A DNA stretch of 64,000 bases from Melieria omissa (taxonomy: Eukaryota; Arthropoda; Insecta; Diptera; Ulidiidae). The stretch's first letter is position 1. The number at the start of each line of letters is the position of its first letter. The notes under the pieces were generated by a model, which worked only from the letters and a program-made list of their open reading frames with translations, was not told the origin of the DNA and ran no database searches. The stretch lies in the NCBI GenBank assembly GCA_963971225.1, contig OZ020269.1, positions 100,776,405 to 100,840,404 on the forward strand. Reading direction: 5' to 3'. Of this stretch, positions 34,885 to 46,919 are shown in pieces. Position numbers and translations under genes: made by a program.

Positions 34885-36230
34885 TAATTAATCTGTTAGA
34901 CTATGTTTTCGTACAGCCACACGATTTTTTCTGTGATTTTCTGACATCGTTTTTAACAATGTGTATTTTTTCCAGAAAAATCAACGGAACTCAAAAGTAA
35001 ATATAACCTCAAACAAGTATTTTTCAACACAAACTAATTTGTAATTAATTTATTAGGTTATGTTTTTCGTAAAGCCACGACATTTTTTTTGTGACTTTTT
35101 CACATCGCACAGTGATTCGTTCCATAGACAAAATTCCAAAAATGTATGGTCTCAGAATTTAACGATTTTGATGTCATTTGAAAGAAAAAACTCTAACTAA
35201 AAAAAACACAAAAAAATCTGTGCAAAAAAATAATTAGTGTCTGTGCAAAAGCGGCTCAAAGTTGAAACTTTTTTCTCAAAAAAATTGAAACTCAAATTTT
35301 CTGTTTTTTAGTCTATTGAGTAAAAAAATTTAAAAAATACATGGTTACCAAGAAGTTGCTTAAGCTTTCAATATAGGTTAAGAAACGATGTGGCTATTTT
35401 GATTTGAATGTTTTCTCAAAATTTGTAAAGCTGAGACTTTTAATGCACTTTTAATTTAAAATATTTGTCTAAATTAAAAATCTGAAAATTGGCAAAACTT
35501 AGAGGAAAATATCTAAAAAGTATGTGAAAGTATGTTCCTTGATTTTTTTTAATTTTAAGAAGCATTCTTTCTTTGTCGGATAATGTAATTACATTCTCCG
35601 ATATCTTTCGATCTCAGAAAATAATTATATTTTAAAAGTGGTCTAAACACGTATTTTTCGACAACATTTATTTTATTTATGCCTAAAAGTATGCAATCAG
35701 CACGAAAAATGATAAAATCTGCAAAAATGCAAAACATACATCTATTATTATCGTTTTTATTGCAAATCCAGAGGGTCCTGAGACAATTTCTGTTACTTTT
35801 TGGAATAATCAATGTTGACGTTACCGAGTAAATGTAAAATCTGAAAAATCTAGCCGACACACTTGGTGCTATAGCTCTCCAAAAATTACGAAATTTGAAA
35901 ATTTAAGTCTCAGGCATTGCCAAACTACAAAAGTTTAAGAAAAACAAAATGGAGATTTAAATTCAGAAGACCATGATTAACTGGTATACCAAATTTCATG
36001 AAAAACGAACCACTCCTTCTAATTTTGTCCCGCGGTTGTATGGAGTCGAATCACTGTGCATCGGTTTGAACAAAATGTAATCAGAAAAAATGTAATCAGA
36101 AATCAGGAAAAAAAATTTTGAGAAAAAATATAAAATTTCTCTTTGTTAGGTTATGTTTCTGATATAATAAATAAAAAATTTTGATAGCAAAATATGAAAA
36201 CGATTGAACCATTGATCGGTTGGACACTAC
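34885..36230. repeat. Tandem duplication (~150-bp units) split by the Transib-like MITE
   Basis: Unit 1 (about 34893-35010) reads TGTTAGACTATGTTTTCGTA, CAGCCAC, GATTTTTTCTGTGA, CATCGTTTTTAACAATGTG. Unit 2 begins near 35050 (TATTAGGTTATGTTTTTCGTA, AAGCCACGAC), reaches CATCG at 35103, is cut by the MITE, and resumes at 36059 with CATCGGTTTGAACAAAATG. A third TTAGGTTATGTTTCTG lies near 36147. Confidence 0.7.
35108..36058. mobile_element. Transib-like MITE with RSS-like ends (951 bp)
   Basis: It begins CACAGTGATTCG and ends CGAATCACTGTG, with 5-bp duplications CATCG (35103-35107 and 36059-36063). Five-base target duplications and CAC-starting ends are hallmarks of Transib, the relatives of RAG1. 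From the left heptamer, ACAAAATTC follows after a 13-base spacer (35128-35136). From the right, ACAAAATTA follows after exactly 23 bases (36028-36020). The neighbouring repeat unit at about 34963 shows the empty site. No transposase is encoded. Confidence 0.8.
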
Positions 36231-36389
36231 CTCGAATTAATTATTCATTATGATGTGCTAAACATTTTTAGTTTTCTTAACTTTTTGTCATATCTCAGAA
36301 TGTTGACTATATGACACCCACTTTGACTTTGATAAGGACAATCAGGTTGTAATCCCATCTAGAGCCGAATGGGAGCTGGGTGTGTCCCC

Positions 36390-37603
36390 TGCCAGCGGTG
36401 AGGTCCATATTTATACGGATGGATTGAAACTGCTTGGTCAGGCGGGCTGTGGTATCTACTCAGAAGGATTAAACCTTAACACGTTCGCGGACAGTAAAAA
36501 TTTCAGTGAGCTGCAAAAATAGACAGTCATTTTTTGTGGAAACTAGTAGTACTATCTGAAATTTGATTACACATATATTGTTAGAGTTGTCAGATGATCG
36601 TATTTTAACCGTTATATACATTGAATGCTATAGCATTCACGACGATATAGATAAAATTTTCTAACTAGAATGACGTGAATGCTATAGCAGTCATTCATAG
36701 AAAACATGAGAAAAAGAGGTTTATAATATTTTATTTACTTTATTTATTCAACAAAACTTCTCTCCTCGTGTACATATAACAATATTAAACAATTAAATCC
36801 TTAAATTCATGTATATAAGAAATAAAATTCACGTCATTTTGCATCACTATGAAAATGACTGCTATAGCATTCACGTCCGCGAACGTGTTAACTTAAGGCT
36901 CCGGCTGCCAGATTACTGTAGTATCTTCCAGGCTGAGGTCACAGCAATCTGCCCAGCATCCAATTGGCTCAGGGTAAACAGGATATCGGCTACTGGTATC
37001 CTCATACTATCAGACAGCCAATCAGCTCCTAGAGCTCTGGATACGGTCAAAATAACATAAAAGACTGTTCTCAGCTGCAGCAAATCTCTCAACGAGACTG
37101 CCAAGCAGCTTCATATTCGCCTATGCTGGGTTCCAGGTCATAGGGATATTCCAGGGAACTGTAGAGCGGACGAGCTCGCGAGACAGGGTACTACTGAGCA
37201 GTTAGGCCAAGAGTTGACCACGCTCAGTGTCCCTCTTTTAACATGTAAGTTTCCTACCCATGCGAACCCTATACACGATACGAATTTATGATGGGTTGAA
37301 GGCAACACAAGCCTTCTTACACGCCAACTTTGGCTAACATTAAATCTTCGACGTTCTAAAGAACTCCTCTCATTAAACAGAGCACAAATCAGAACCATGA
37401 TCGGTGTCCGTACGTGTCACTGCCTAATCGGCACCCAAGCAAAGAGGATGGGGCTGTTTTCGAACGACTTCTGTCGCAGCTGTTGGGACGAGGAGGAGGA
37501 TGAAAATATTCCTCACTTCCTATGTAACTGTCCTGTTATATCCAGAAGAAGGCTGACCTACTTAGGCAACTTTCTTCAGAAGTCTAGAAGATTCAGCTCA
37601 TAA
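36390..37603 (+). pseudogene. LINE RNase H and Cys-rich C-terminus
   Basis: EVHIYTDGLKLLGQAGCGIY carries the first Asp. The coding frame is then split by the TTAA MITE and continues exactly in frame after it with RLPDYCSIFQAEVTAI (Glu site). LSDSQSA (Asp) and WVPGHRDIPGNCRADELARQ (last catalytic Asp and His) follow, with a stop near 37058. The C-terminal part has FCRSCWDEEEDENIPHFLCN, then CPVISRRRLTYLGNF. The four RNase H residues look intact, but the frame is broken. Confidence 0.88.
36480..36887. mobile_element. TTAA-flanked MITE with CACGTTCGCGGAC ends (408 bp)
   Basis: The perfect 13-bp inverted ends CACGTTCGCGGAC / GTCCGCGAACGTG are flanked by TTAA (36476-36479, 36888-36891). Removing the element and one TTAA restores the LINE reading frame exactly. 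Inside, the palindrome TGCTATAGCA or close variants occurs at about 36629, 36678 and 36859, mostly within GAATGCTATAGCATTCACG-like contexts. The class is piggyBac-like by target site only. Confidence 0.9.
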
Positions 37604-37718
37604 GACCATACGCCGTCTACTAAGCTTCGTTAATAGCTCCTCATGTGGTGTCACAATGGGCTGCCTGGCCTAAGTGTGCTCGTCCTGGAGCAGCCACACT
37701 GACCTACCTACCTACTAC

Positions 37719-38596
37719 GGATTGCAATCCCGGGATCGCGAATCCCATAATCCCGAGATCCCGGACAATTTCAGTCCCGAAAAATCCCGGGATTGACAAA
37801 ATCCGATCCCGGGATCGACACAAAAAAAAGCTTACCTTTTGCTTTTGCAACCCTTCTTATTTAACACAAAAAATAAATTGCCCATTGCCTGCGACGTTTG
37901 AATAAGTGTTAATGCAACAATAGCTTTTTGTGTACAACTACTTTTTACAAATTTGTACAAACTACCTCGGTTTTGGTACTTTTCCAGTACAGATTTGCCA
38001 GTAACCAAAATCAGAAGTGCAAACAAGCTTACGCTCCCAAAAATGAATCCATTCAAAAAAGTAAACAACCAGAATTTTCTAAAAACATGCAAGTTTAACT
38101 CTTCTTTAGACTAATGTGACTTGACACATTCACAATACGCAAGGAAAATGGTGTAAATAAGAGGATTAAGAAAGAAACAGCTAATATAAAACCATCAGCA
38201 TTTGAGAATTAAAACTATAGCGAAACTTAAATTATTGATAGTTATTACTCACACCGAATTTCACTTATTTTGAATGGCCAAAACTTCAAGATTTACACGT
38301 ATACGATTTTATGTATTTCTATTGAACCAGAGAGATGCCTTTTTAGCAGGTTAATCAGGTTATTTGGCAATTTAATGCGTTTTTAAGTTATTTGTCATAA
38401 ATATTTTGTTCTTAGTTTTAAATAAAGCACACCGAATTATATTTAATAAATAGACATAATTTATTTGATTGAAAAAAAGTCTGAACTAGTTCCTTAAAGT
38501 AATATATTCAATCCCGAAAAAAATCCCGGCATCCCGGGATTGTGATTTTCAGTCCCCAAAATCCCGGGATTGTAAAACTGGTCCGGGATTGCAATC
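37719..38596. mobile_element. hAT-like nonautonomous element with GGATTGCAATCCCGG ends (878 bp)
   Basis: The ends GGATTGCAATCCCGGGATCG and CCGGGATTGCAATC are inverted, and each is itself a palindrome (GGATTGCAATCC). CCTACTAC flanks both sides (37711-37718, 38597-38604), an 8-bp duplication typical of hAT, although the CTAC-rich target makes its exact extent uncertain by a base. ATCCCGGGAT words are repeated in both subterminal regions. No transposase frame was recognised in the A/T-rich middle. Confidence 0.8.
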
Positions 38597-39009
38597 CCTA
38601 CTACCTACCTACCTACCTAACTTTTTGTCATCGAAACACTTCTAGCTGTTTCATAATTTCTTCACTTCACAATACTTCTAGTTGGTTCAGAAAGCCAAAT
38701 AAATTGGGACAATTTAGTGCTTAATTAAATTTATTGCTTTTGCTGTTCACACACTTTATTTTGCTGACATCCCAAATTAGCTGTTATCGAAAATGTTATC
38801 GAACAAATGTTATCGAGTGTTTTGTCGCAAGGAAGGGTTTCTTTTTACGTATACAAATTTTATTAAAAACGTACTTTATTTGTAGAAATTGAGTACTTAA
38901 AACATTTGGTATGCATTCTGCTTAAAAACGTATAAAAACATAAATTAAGTCGTTAATTAAATTCGATTTTAATTATCCAGATATTTTTGAAAATTTGATT
39001 AAACTTTGA

Positions 39010-39335
39010 GCATTGAAGCAAACAATTTTAATATTAGGTACTGACTACTTTTTAGTACTTTTTAAGTATCTTGTTAGATGTTTTTTAGTACTACTTCTTA
39101 CTGAGAATCGATACTTTTTACAATCGAGAACTACTGATGTTTGCCAAAATCAAGTAATAAATCAATCAAAAGCAAGTTTGGGCATTTCAGCAAAAAAATT
39201 TAATATTTCGAACTGAGTACTTTTTAGTACTTTTATATACCCCTTTAAATAATTTTTTTAGTACTAATTCGCACTTAGAATCTATACTTTTCACAATCGA
39301 ATACTACCGATTCTTGTCAGAATAGAGTCTTTTGA
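39010..39335. repeat. ~175-bp tandem duplication
   Basis: AATTTTAATATT..ACTGACTACTTTTTAGTACT, TTTTTTAGTACTA, TTACTGAGAATCGATACTTTT and ACAATCGAGAACTACTGAT recur, with changes, from about 39199. The unit ends at the left edge of the TTAA element that follows. Confidence 0.7.
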
Positions 39336-39343
39336 GTGCTTAA

Positions 39344-39867
39344 CCCTTTCGACCCCAAAGTTGCCTGAGAGCGACTTTACCTATTTTTCATCTGATAGCA
39401 AAAGCTACGATTGATTTATGGGTTTAATTTAAGTAGACATCAACAAATTTATTTATTTTTTTATTTAAAGCAAATTACAAAAATTTTACTGTTATCCTTA
39501 AAATAATTTCCACTAATTTACAGCGATATCAGGGAAAGTTTGTGTTCTAATTGAAGTCTACGAATTGAGCGCGTTTGATCAAAACCCTGTTTCTTTAATA
39601 AAATTCTTAAATAAAATCACAAAGTGATAATTTTGTATTTTTCCATAAGTATTAAATAACTTTTCTGTAACTAAAAAATATTGATACAAAACTTGCGTAA
39701 CCCGTTTTAAGCTAAAATTGTTCAAAAGTAAACGAGCTCTAGAACTCTTACAAAGAGGCGTGGCGATTTCAAATGTCGTGTGAACACTTCTTTGCACCGT
39801 GATTCATTATTTAAATACCAGAGAGTGATATCGAGACACAACGTAAAAAATCGGGGTCGAAATAATA
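39344..39867. mobile_element. Probable TTAA MITE with damaged right end
   Basis: TTAA (39340-39343) then CCCTTTCGACCCCAAAG. Near the right, AATCGGGGTCGAAA (about 39849-39862) is the inverted partner, but GGGTTAA after GAAA has decayed to TAATATAA. The size and ends suit a piggyBac-like MITE. Confidence 0.55.
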
Positions 39868-39869
39868 TA

Positions 39870-41480
39870 AAAAATATAACTTAAAGTAATATTAAATTAG
39901 TCTTTTTAAACTGTTTTAATTAGAAAAATATTATGCAATTTTTCGTACAATTTAAAACTTATTTATCATATAGAATGCGTATAAATAATTCGATATTTTA
40001 ATATGATTTAATATTTTTGCAAAAATCTGTCTGTCTGCTTGCTGCAGTCTCGTTCCAACTTTCAAACTTTGGCTTCCAGCTCGACAGCGCCAAATCGTAA
40101 AATGCAAATGAGCGTCTGGTGTCGGCTGTCTGCTGTTGTTGCTGCTTCAGTCTGATGGCGCTTCATTCTGCTACTCTCTCCCCTCTTCCCACGCATAACA
40201 GATATTGGCTTGTGATTGTTGTTGCTTGTTGCTGTTGTTTTTGCTGTCGCTTTTGTCAATTTTTATGATGTTGCATTTTAATTCGTTCATTGCTGGGTGC
40301 GCCAAATATTTTCATATTTTCGCCATTTGCCATTGTTGTTGTTGCTTCACTTAGTGGTGCAACTCAGTTGGTTTTTGTTTTTATTTTTTTGTTGCTTGTT
40401 TTGTTTGTTGTTGGCGTTGATCTTTAAATTCACGCCATGACATCGACTGCAACGACAGGTGATTACAGCGGCAAATAGCGTGCAACAACTGGTAGCAAGA
40501 TTTTTGGCTGGTAAGAATTTGGGTTAATAACTCGAAAACACACATGTAATTGAAACAATTAGAAGACAACAGCAACAAAATTCATTGAACAATAGAGTTC
40601 AAAATGTATTACAACAAAATTTATGCTGTCTGGTTAGTGCGAAAATGTCAGTACCAAAAAAAATTTGTTTTCCTTGAGCTATGATCTCCCGTGTTATGAG
40701 AAAATGCAACCCTGTTTTAAGTACTAATTCAACTGTTTTTCTGTTCATTCTAAGAATTTTGCTATGAACTCAGTTTTTACCTATGAAAACAGCCATAAAT
40801 TTGCTGACAATCGTTTCGAATCAGTGTTCATGTTCTTCGAGCGTTTATTATTAGTTTTTTTGTCATAATTTATTTTATTTTTTTTTTAGTTGTGTTGCCC
40901 AAATCACAACACCAGCCTCAACCGAGTGCAAAAAACAAAAAAAAATTCAGCCAAAAGCCAAAGAGCCAAACATAAGGCACAACACATTCTCATGTTGGCA
41001 TCGAAACAAAAATTCAATATTTGACGTGACCTCAATGACAGATGAAGCACGAATAGTTTGGCAGTTGTTCGAAAAATATTAGACTGACAAACACGTACAG
41101 GCGAGCGAGCGCATGTCCTGCGCCAACCGACGCACAGCCAATAAACATTGGCGCAATGTTGATTTTGTGGTAATTTTATTATTTTGCACTTCTGTTGGTT
41201 CTCGCATAACTGTCCGTGTGCCTCTATGATTGTCTATCTATGTATGTGTATGTTTGTGTGTGTGTATTGGCCTGCCTTGCTGACTGGCGATTCAATTTTC
41301 AATATTCGAAACGTGTAAAAATTTCCACAACAAAAATGCCAATAACGAACCCACAAACAGTCGTCCAGGCAAGCAATCTGGTGTGGTTCAGCAACGCAGA
41401 GGTGAAAAAATGAATTAAAAGACATCTTAAAGGTAAAAACTGGGCAGTTTTCGAGCATAAAAATTATTGAAAATATTTAT
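39870..41480. other. Non-coding, complex sequence with TTG/CAA-rich patches
   Basis: 40020-40450 is rich in TTGTTG/TGCTGT and 40860-41410 is unique and moderately GC-rich. Many open frames are short and without recognisable domains. Possible regulatory DNA; not provable here. Confidence 0.35.
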
Positions 41481-41484
41481 TGTT

Positions 41485-43200
41485 TATAGGAAATATTTTC
41501 CTAATGACTTTACATCAGGTGTTGTCTCACTTATAAGATTACACATTTTTTTGTTGCCTACTTCTAGGCGTTTCATATGAGAAAACACTGACCTAACCAC
41601 TGTTGAGCCTAAATATTATTAAAAACAATCATTTGTTTTTAGGAAATATTTTCATAATGACATCACATCAGGTGTTGTCTTGATTATAGTGCATATTATA
41701 ACATTTTTCATTGCATACTTTTAGGCTCTATGTATGACAAAACACTCACCTAAGCACTATTGAACACAAATACTATTGAAAACAATACTTTTTTAGGAAG
41801 TATTTTCATAACGATATTACATCACATAATTTTTTGTGGCGTACTTCTAGGAGTTTTATGCGAAAAAGCACATAACCACTGGTGAACACCAATTTTATTG
41901 AAAACCAATAATATTTTTAAGGAATTTTTTCATATTGACATCAGATCAGGTGTTATAAAATTTTTCGTTGCAAACTTTTAGGCTCTCTCTGTGAGAAAAC
42001 GCTTACCGAACCACTGTTGAGCAAAAATACTATTGAAAACAATTTTTTTAAGGAAGTATTTCATAACGACATCACATCACACAATTTTGTGTTGCATACT
42101 TTTAGGCGTTTTATATAAGAAAGCACAAAACCACTGGTGAACATCAATTTTATTGAAAACCAATAATATTTGTAAGGAATTTTTTTCATATTGACATCAG
42201 ATCAGTTGTTATAAAATTTTTCGTTATATACTTTTAGGCGCTCTCTTTGAAAATACTCACTGAACCACTCTTGAGCACAAATACTATTGAAAACACTTAT
42301 TTTTTAAGGAAGTATTTTCATAATGACATCACATCAGGTGTTATAACATTTTTCATTGCATACTTTTAGGCTCTTTGTTGATCACAAATATTATTGAATC
42401 CAATTCTTTTTTAGGAAATATTTTCATAATGGCATTAAATGTTGTCTTGCTTATACTGCCAATTATACGATTTTTCATTGCATACTTTTAGGCTTTCTCT
42501 ATGAGAAAACACTCACCTAAGCACTGTTGAACGCAAATACTATTGAAAACAATCCTTTTGTAGGAAGTATTTCATAACGGCATCACAACACACAATTTTT
42601 TGTTGCACCCTTCTAGGCGTTTTATATAAGAAAGCACATAACGACTGGTGAACACCAATTTTATTGAAAACCAATAATATTTTTAAGGAAGTTTTTTCAT
42701 AGTGACATCAGATCAGGTGTCTTGATTATATCTGGATTATATGATTATATTGCATATTATAACATTTTTCATTGCATACTTTTAGGCTCTTTGTATGACA
42801 AAACAGTCACCTAAGGACTGTTGAACACAAATACTATTGAAAACAATACTTTTTTAGTATTTTCCTAACATCAAATCACACAATTTGCTATTGCATACTT
42901 CTAGGCGTTTTATATGAGAAAGCACGTAACCACTGAGAAGCATGCATTTTATTGAAAACCAATAATATTTTTATGAACATTTTTTCATCACATCACATTG
43001 ACATCACATCAGGTGTTATGACATTTTGCATTGCATACTTTTAGGCGTTCCATGAAATAACCACTAATCTAACCACTCTTGAGTGTAGATATTATTAAAA
43101 AATGCAATTGTTATAGAAAAAATGTTCGTAATAACATCACATCAGGTGTTGTCTCAAAGTATTAAAAAAATTGCATTGCATACTTCCAGGCTTACCACTA
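41485..43200. repeat. Satellite-like array, ~13 units averaging ~136 bp
   Basis: The phrase AGGAAATATTTTCATAATGA followed by CATCACATCAGGTGTT recurs at about 41489, 41641, 41796, 41921, 42053, 42175, 42307, 42412, 42563, 42687, 42856, 42974 and 43119. Units also share TTGCATACTTTTAGGC, GAGAAAACACTCACCTAA, CCACTGTTGA and ATACTATTGAAAACAAT. Two unit types partly alternate (ACACAATTTT..GGCGTTTTAT versus TTATAAAATTTTTC..GGCTCTC), giving ~255-270-bp dimers. Confidence 0.85.
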
Positions 43201-46200
43201 TTCAGTGCGCCTACAAAATTAATGAAATCATTTTCACTGCATTTTCTTAGCATCTTTATGGCATGTTCAGCCCATTTGCCGTTCATCAGTGTCGCAAATT
43301 TTTTGTCGCCATGCCAGCCAGTTTGAGTGTTGCGGCGGCGGCGGCGTTTGTGCGGCTACAGCATAATTATGTGATTTTCCCTCATTTGCACGACACTCGA
43401 GCCGAGGGCGAACGCACATAAATTAAACATTATTTGCTTAAATGCCAACGCTGCAGCAATCGACGGCCGACAAAGGGCGTAAAACTTAAGCGCCGCTTTT
43501 AATGCCAGACGACGACGACATTATCGCGAGCACAAACCGGGCTAACGAACAAGTCATTGCCTAATGACCTCAACTGAAACGTGTAAAAATTGTAGAAAGT
43601 CTAGAAATATGCGAGCGAAATATGAGTTACTCAAGTGGAAGGAACAATGCGTGGAATGCAAAAGCGATGTTGAGGAAGTCAGATGATAACATTTCGATTT
43701 CAAAAACATAAATAGTGAAGACCCAGAAGGCTCCAGAGAGGAGTGAACAAGGAAAAAAAAGTAGTGAAGCATGTAGGTTGGGGTTTGGTTAGAGAAGAGA
43801 TGCACTTTCAATTGGAGACTCGGGTTAGTCTATTGTGATTCTCCTCATTTTGGATTTGTGGTCTTTCGTATCAGTTGGGTTCCCTGTAGATCCAGACGGG
43901 AACTTTTGGAAAACATTTTGTCATGGCAAGGAAATTGTGTAGAACAGTAATCTGCGCATCAGAAGTTTCCGCGAGTGAAACTAGAAGCCCAGAGTCGTCG
44001 GTATGCCCATAATACGGAAACACGAAGTGAAACCAGCGCACCCAACCGATCTTAGCGAAGTCCCCAGCCCCCACCATCCTGCTGTCTCCTTCTTTACACA
44101 GCAGATGGCGCTACGAGCGATAGCTCAGAACATCGAAGGCGTCATTCCTAAGCGGCGATAGATGGCAGCCCCATCACTTAGGACTACCTGCGGCAAGATT
44201 TCCTAAGAATGCTGTCATTCCAATCCTACTGAACCTACTCAGTTTCAACTTAACGTCCAGTTCACATCGTTTAAAGGAGCTTAACTTTTTTTTGCTAATT
44301 TTTCTGAAGAAAGTTGTCACTAAGCTAACCCAACTTAACACGAACTTAGGAGACTCTCAAAAAACTGTCTTAGTAAACTCTCGAAATAACGCGAGTTGGC
44401 ATTTATTCTAAAAGAATAAATAAGAATAGTGTAAGAATAATAAGCCGAAAAATAATTTGAAAAAATTTAAATAAAATCGAAATTGATTCTTATTCGCCTG
44501 AAACAATTCTCGTCTCTAAAATGAAGCCCAGCAGTTTAAGCATTTTTCCAAATTTGTACAACAAACTTAAAGCATTATTTCCTTTTCCTCTATTTCCACA
44601 CTACGCTTCTGAATCATATTTAAATATTGAAAAATAAAAACAAAAATGTAAAAACATAATTAAAGCCATTTCCATGCATTAAAGCCAATTTTGCACACAT
44701 GCTGCAAGGCCATAATTGCTCGCAACGGCTGCCAAGTTGTGTGTGTGTACTTGAAATTTTTGCAAATAATTTCCACATCATAAGCGCGCACCACATTTCG
44801 CCTTCAAGCTTCAAATCAAGTCGAGTCATTTTGGCCAACATTTTGTGTACCCATCCTCAATGCACAAAGTGCGGTTCATTCATTGCCTCATTAAAAGTCG
44901 GCCGAAAGCGCGCTGCAAAATAAACTGCAAATTAAAAATAAAAAAAAAAAAAAAATTGTACCAAGCCAAAGCAAGTGGCATTTTTATTCAGCTAAACATT
45001 ACTCTTTGTGTATGCAAGGTGGCCATATTAAACAATTTTATAAATGAAATTTTTTAAAGTTGTTTTGAATAGTAAATAAATAATGTTTCCAAGCAAAAAT
45101 ATATTTTTAAGCCTCAGGAAGGTACTTGAAAAGTTACTTTATAAATAATTTGTTATTTGTAAATAATTTGGAAAATTTTTTTCCCTCTGGCAGCACTTCT
45201 CATAGTAACATAAACCTCTTTGAAAATTTGTATTAATGCACAAGTCAAATGAAAAAATAGAGAAACAACAATTAACCATTTTTTTACATTTTTGAATTTG
45301 AATATTTTTGAATTTTTCTTCAAGTGGCAACACTGTTCAGAGCGCCTGCATTACATTCACACATTCATTGCCACTGCAATTTTTTACCACTTGGCTTCGG
45401 GTTTCCATTCGTTGCTCTTGATTTCTGCTTCTTCGCTTTTAACCACACAAACCCATTGTTGTCTTCTATTGCATTTGTTGTTGTTGTTGTTGCTGCTGTT
45501 CATTTTTGCTGATCTCATTTTTGTTGTGTGTCTAACGCCATTATGGCTATTAACAATTGTAACCATGAGCTCTGCTATTAAACATTTTTGCTTCGAATGC
45601 GGTAAAGTTGGAAAAAAGAAACCAAAAAAAAAAAATAACAAAATGTATAGGAAAATAGATATTTAACTGTATTTATATTTTTTATATTTTTTTTTAATAT
45701 TTTGTAAAGTTTAAATAGTTGAACTTGAGTCATTATGCAGGATGATTAGATGTAGTAGGCATGTTTTCTTCAGAGAGAACAAGAAGACGATGCTGTACTG
45801 CATTCGTCAAGAGCCAATTAGGACAATCTCATCATTTGGAATACTTTAACACTTTTGTTTACAAGCATAAGAATTTCAAACCATTCAGTACTTGAGAACT
45901 TGTTTCAAGGCCCATAAAGTTATCGATATAATGTTCTGAAATTTTGCAAAGGTTTTTCGTTGATTTTGTTGATAAGTTTAAGTACGAAAGGGTGACCCAC
46001 TTTCACTCGAAGACCCAAAGCCTCCATTTGGAATACTTTCATGTTGAATAGTGAAACAAACTGTTGGTCTTTTTCCAGTGCAAACAAGTTCGACCTTTTG
46101 TTGAAGCAAAGCAGATGCGAAAATTCAATTTTCGCTGCGTTTACAGATCCGACAGGAATATTGTTCCAAGGATCAAATCAAACATTTACTTGATTTATTT

Positions 46201-46900
46201 GTAAGTTACTTAAACTTTTACTTAAAACTGAAATGCATGAATTATTGTCTTTTTTATTTAGTAATCATATCAAAGTTTTTCTAATTAACAGAAGTTATTA
46301 GGAACTTTGACAAAAAAGGTCCTACTAAAAAGGTCTAAAAGAGCAAAAAGACTTTGGCTCTAAAGGTCGTTTACAAAATTATATCGGGTTAGATTTGAAA
46401 AAATATTTATAACACACATGTTATCCCGCCTTGAGACGAACCTATGCATTTGAGAGTTACATAAAGTAAATAAATAAAACGAAAATAAAAAATGCAAAAA
46501 TATAAATTTATATAAAAAATATGAAATAGTGCAATTTTGATTTATTTTTCATACCAATTTGTGAAGAGTCATTGATTCGGCAGAGCCGAGCAGTGGCACA
46601 GAATGTGTTCTATTATTTCTATCATTGCTCTATTGATGAAGTAGAAAGTGCAAACAATTTTCATAGGAAATGCGAAAAAGTCCATAAAAAAAATATACAA
46701 CAAATATTTTCCAACGACAAGCATTGTCTTTTACTAGGAACGGGGGAGTGAGAATGCAATTTAAAGCGTCTGACTGCGCTCAACGTGGAGAGTGCCAACA
46801 TGATCCCAGCCTTCTTCTCAAACTTAGTCAATACACAGCTTTCTGATGGAATTACCTGGTAAGCCATTTCCCTTCCCTGGTTAGCAGCGAACACTCAAAT
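43201..46900. other. Mostly unique non-coding sequence
   Basis: 43200-43560 is high-complexity and GC-richer, including (GGC)n at about 43330-43350. The stretch 43860-44230 has a codon-like texture but no readable domain, and may be an old transposon piece. A minus-strand frame at 46661-46894 is open for 77 codons without recognisable features. AAT/A-rich runs occur at 44930-44960 and 45660-45700. Confidence 0.35.
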
Positions 46901-46919
46901 AAAGTTACGAGTTAAATTA

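Larger units (their letters stand above)
36292..38617 (+). mobile_element. 5'-truncated I-group LINE carrying two nested insertions
   Basis: It is flanked by an exact 14-bp duplication TAACTTTTTGTCAT (36278-36291 and 38618-38631). Its own sequence is 36292-36479, 36888-37718 and 38605-38617, ending in ACCTACCTACCT tandem repeats. It encodes the RNase H domain and the Cys-rich C-terminus. The inserts are a TTAA MITE (36480-36887) and a hAT-like element (37719-38596). Confidence 0.9.

Noticed and set aside
41485..43200. CRISPR-like array
   Set aside because: Eukaryotic context, diverged units, no short conserved repeat with unique spacers.
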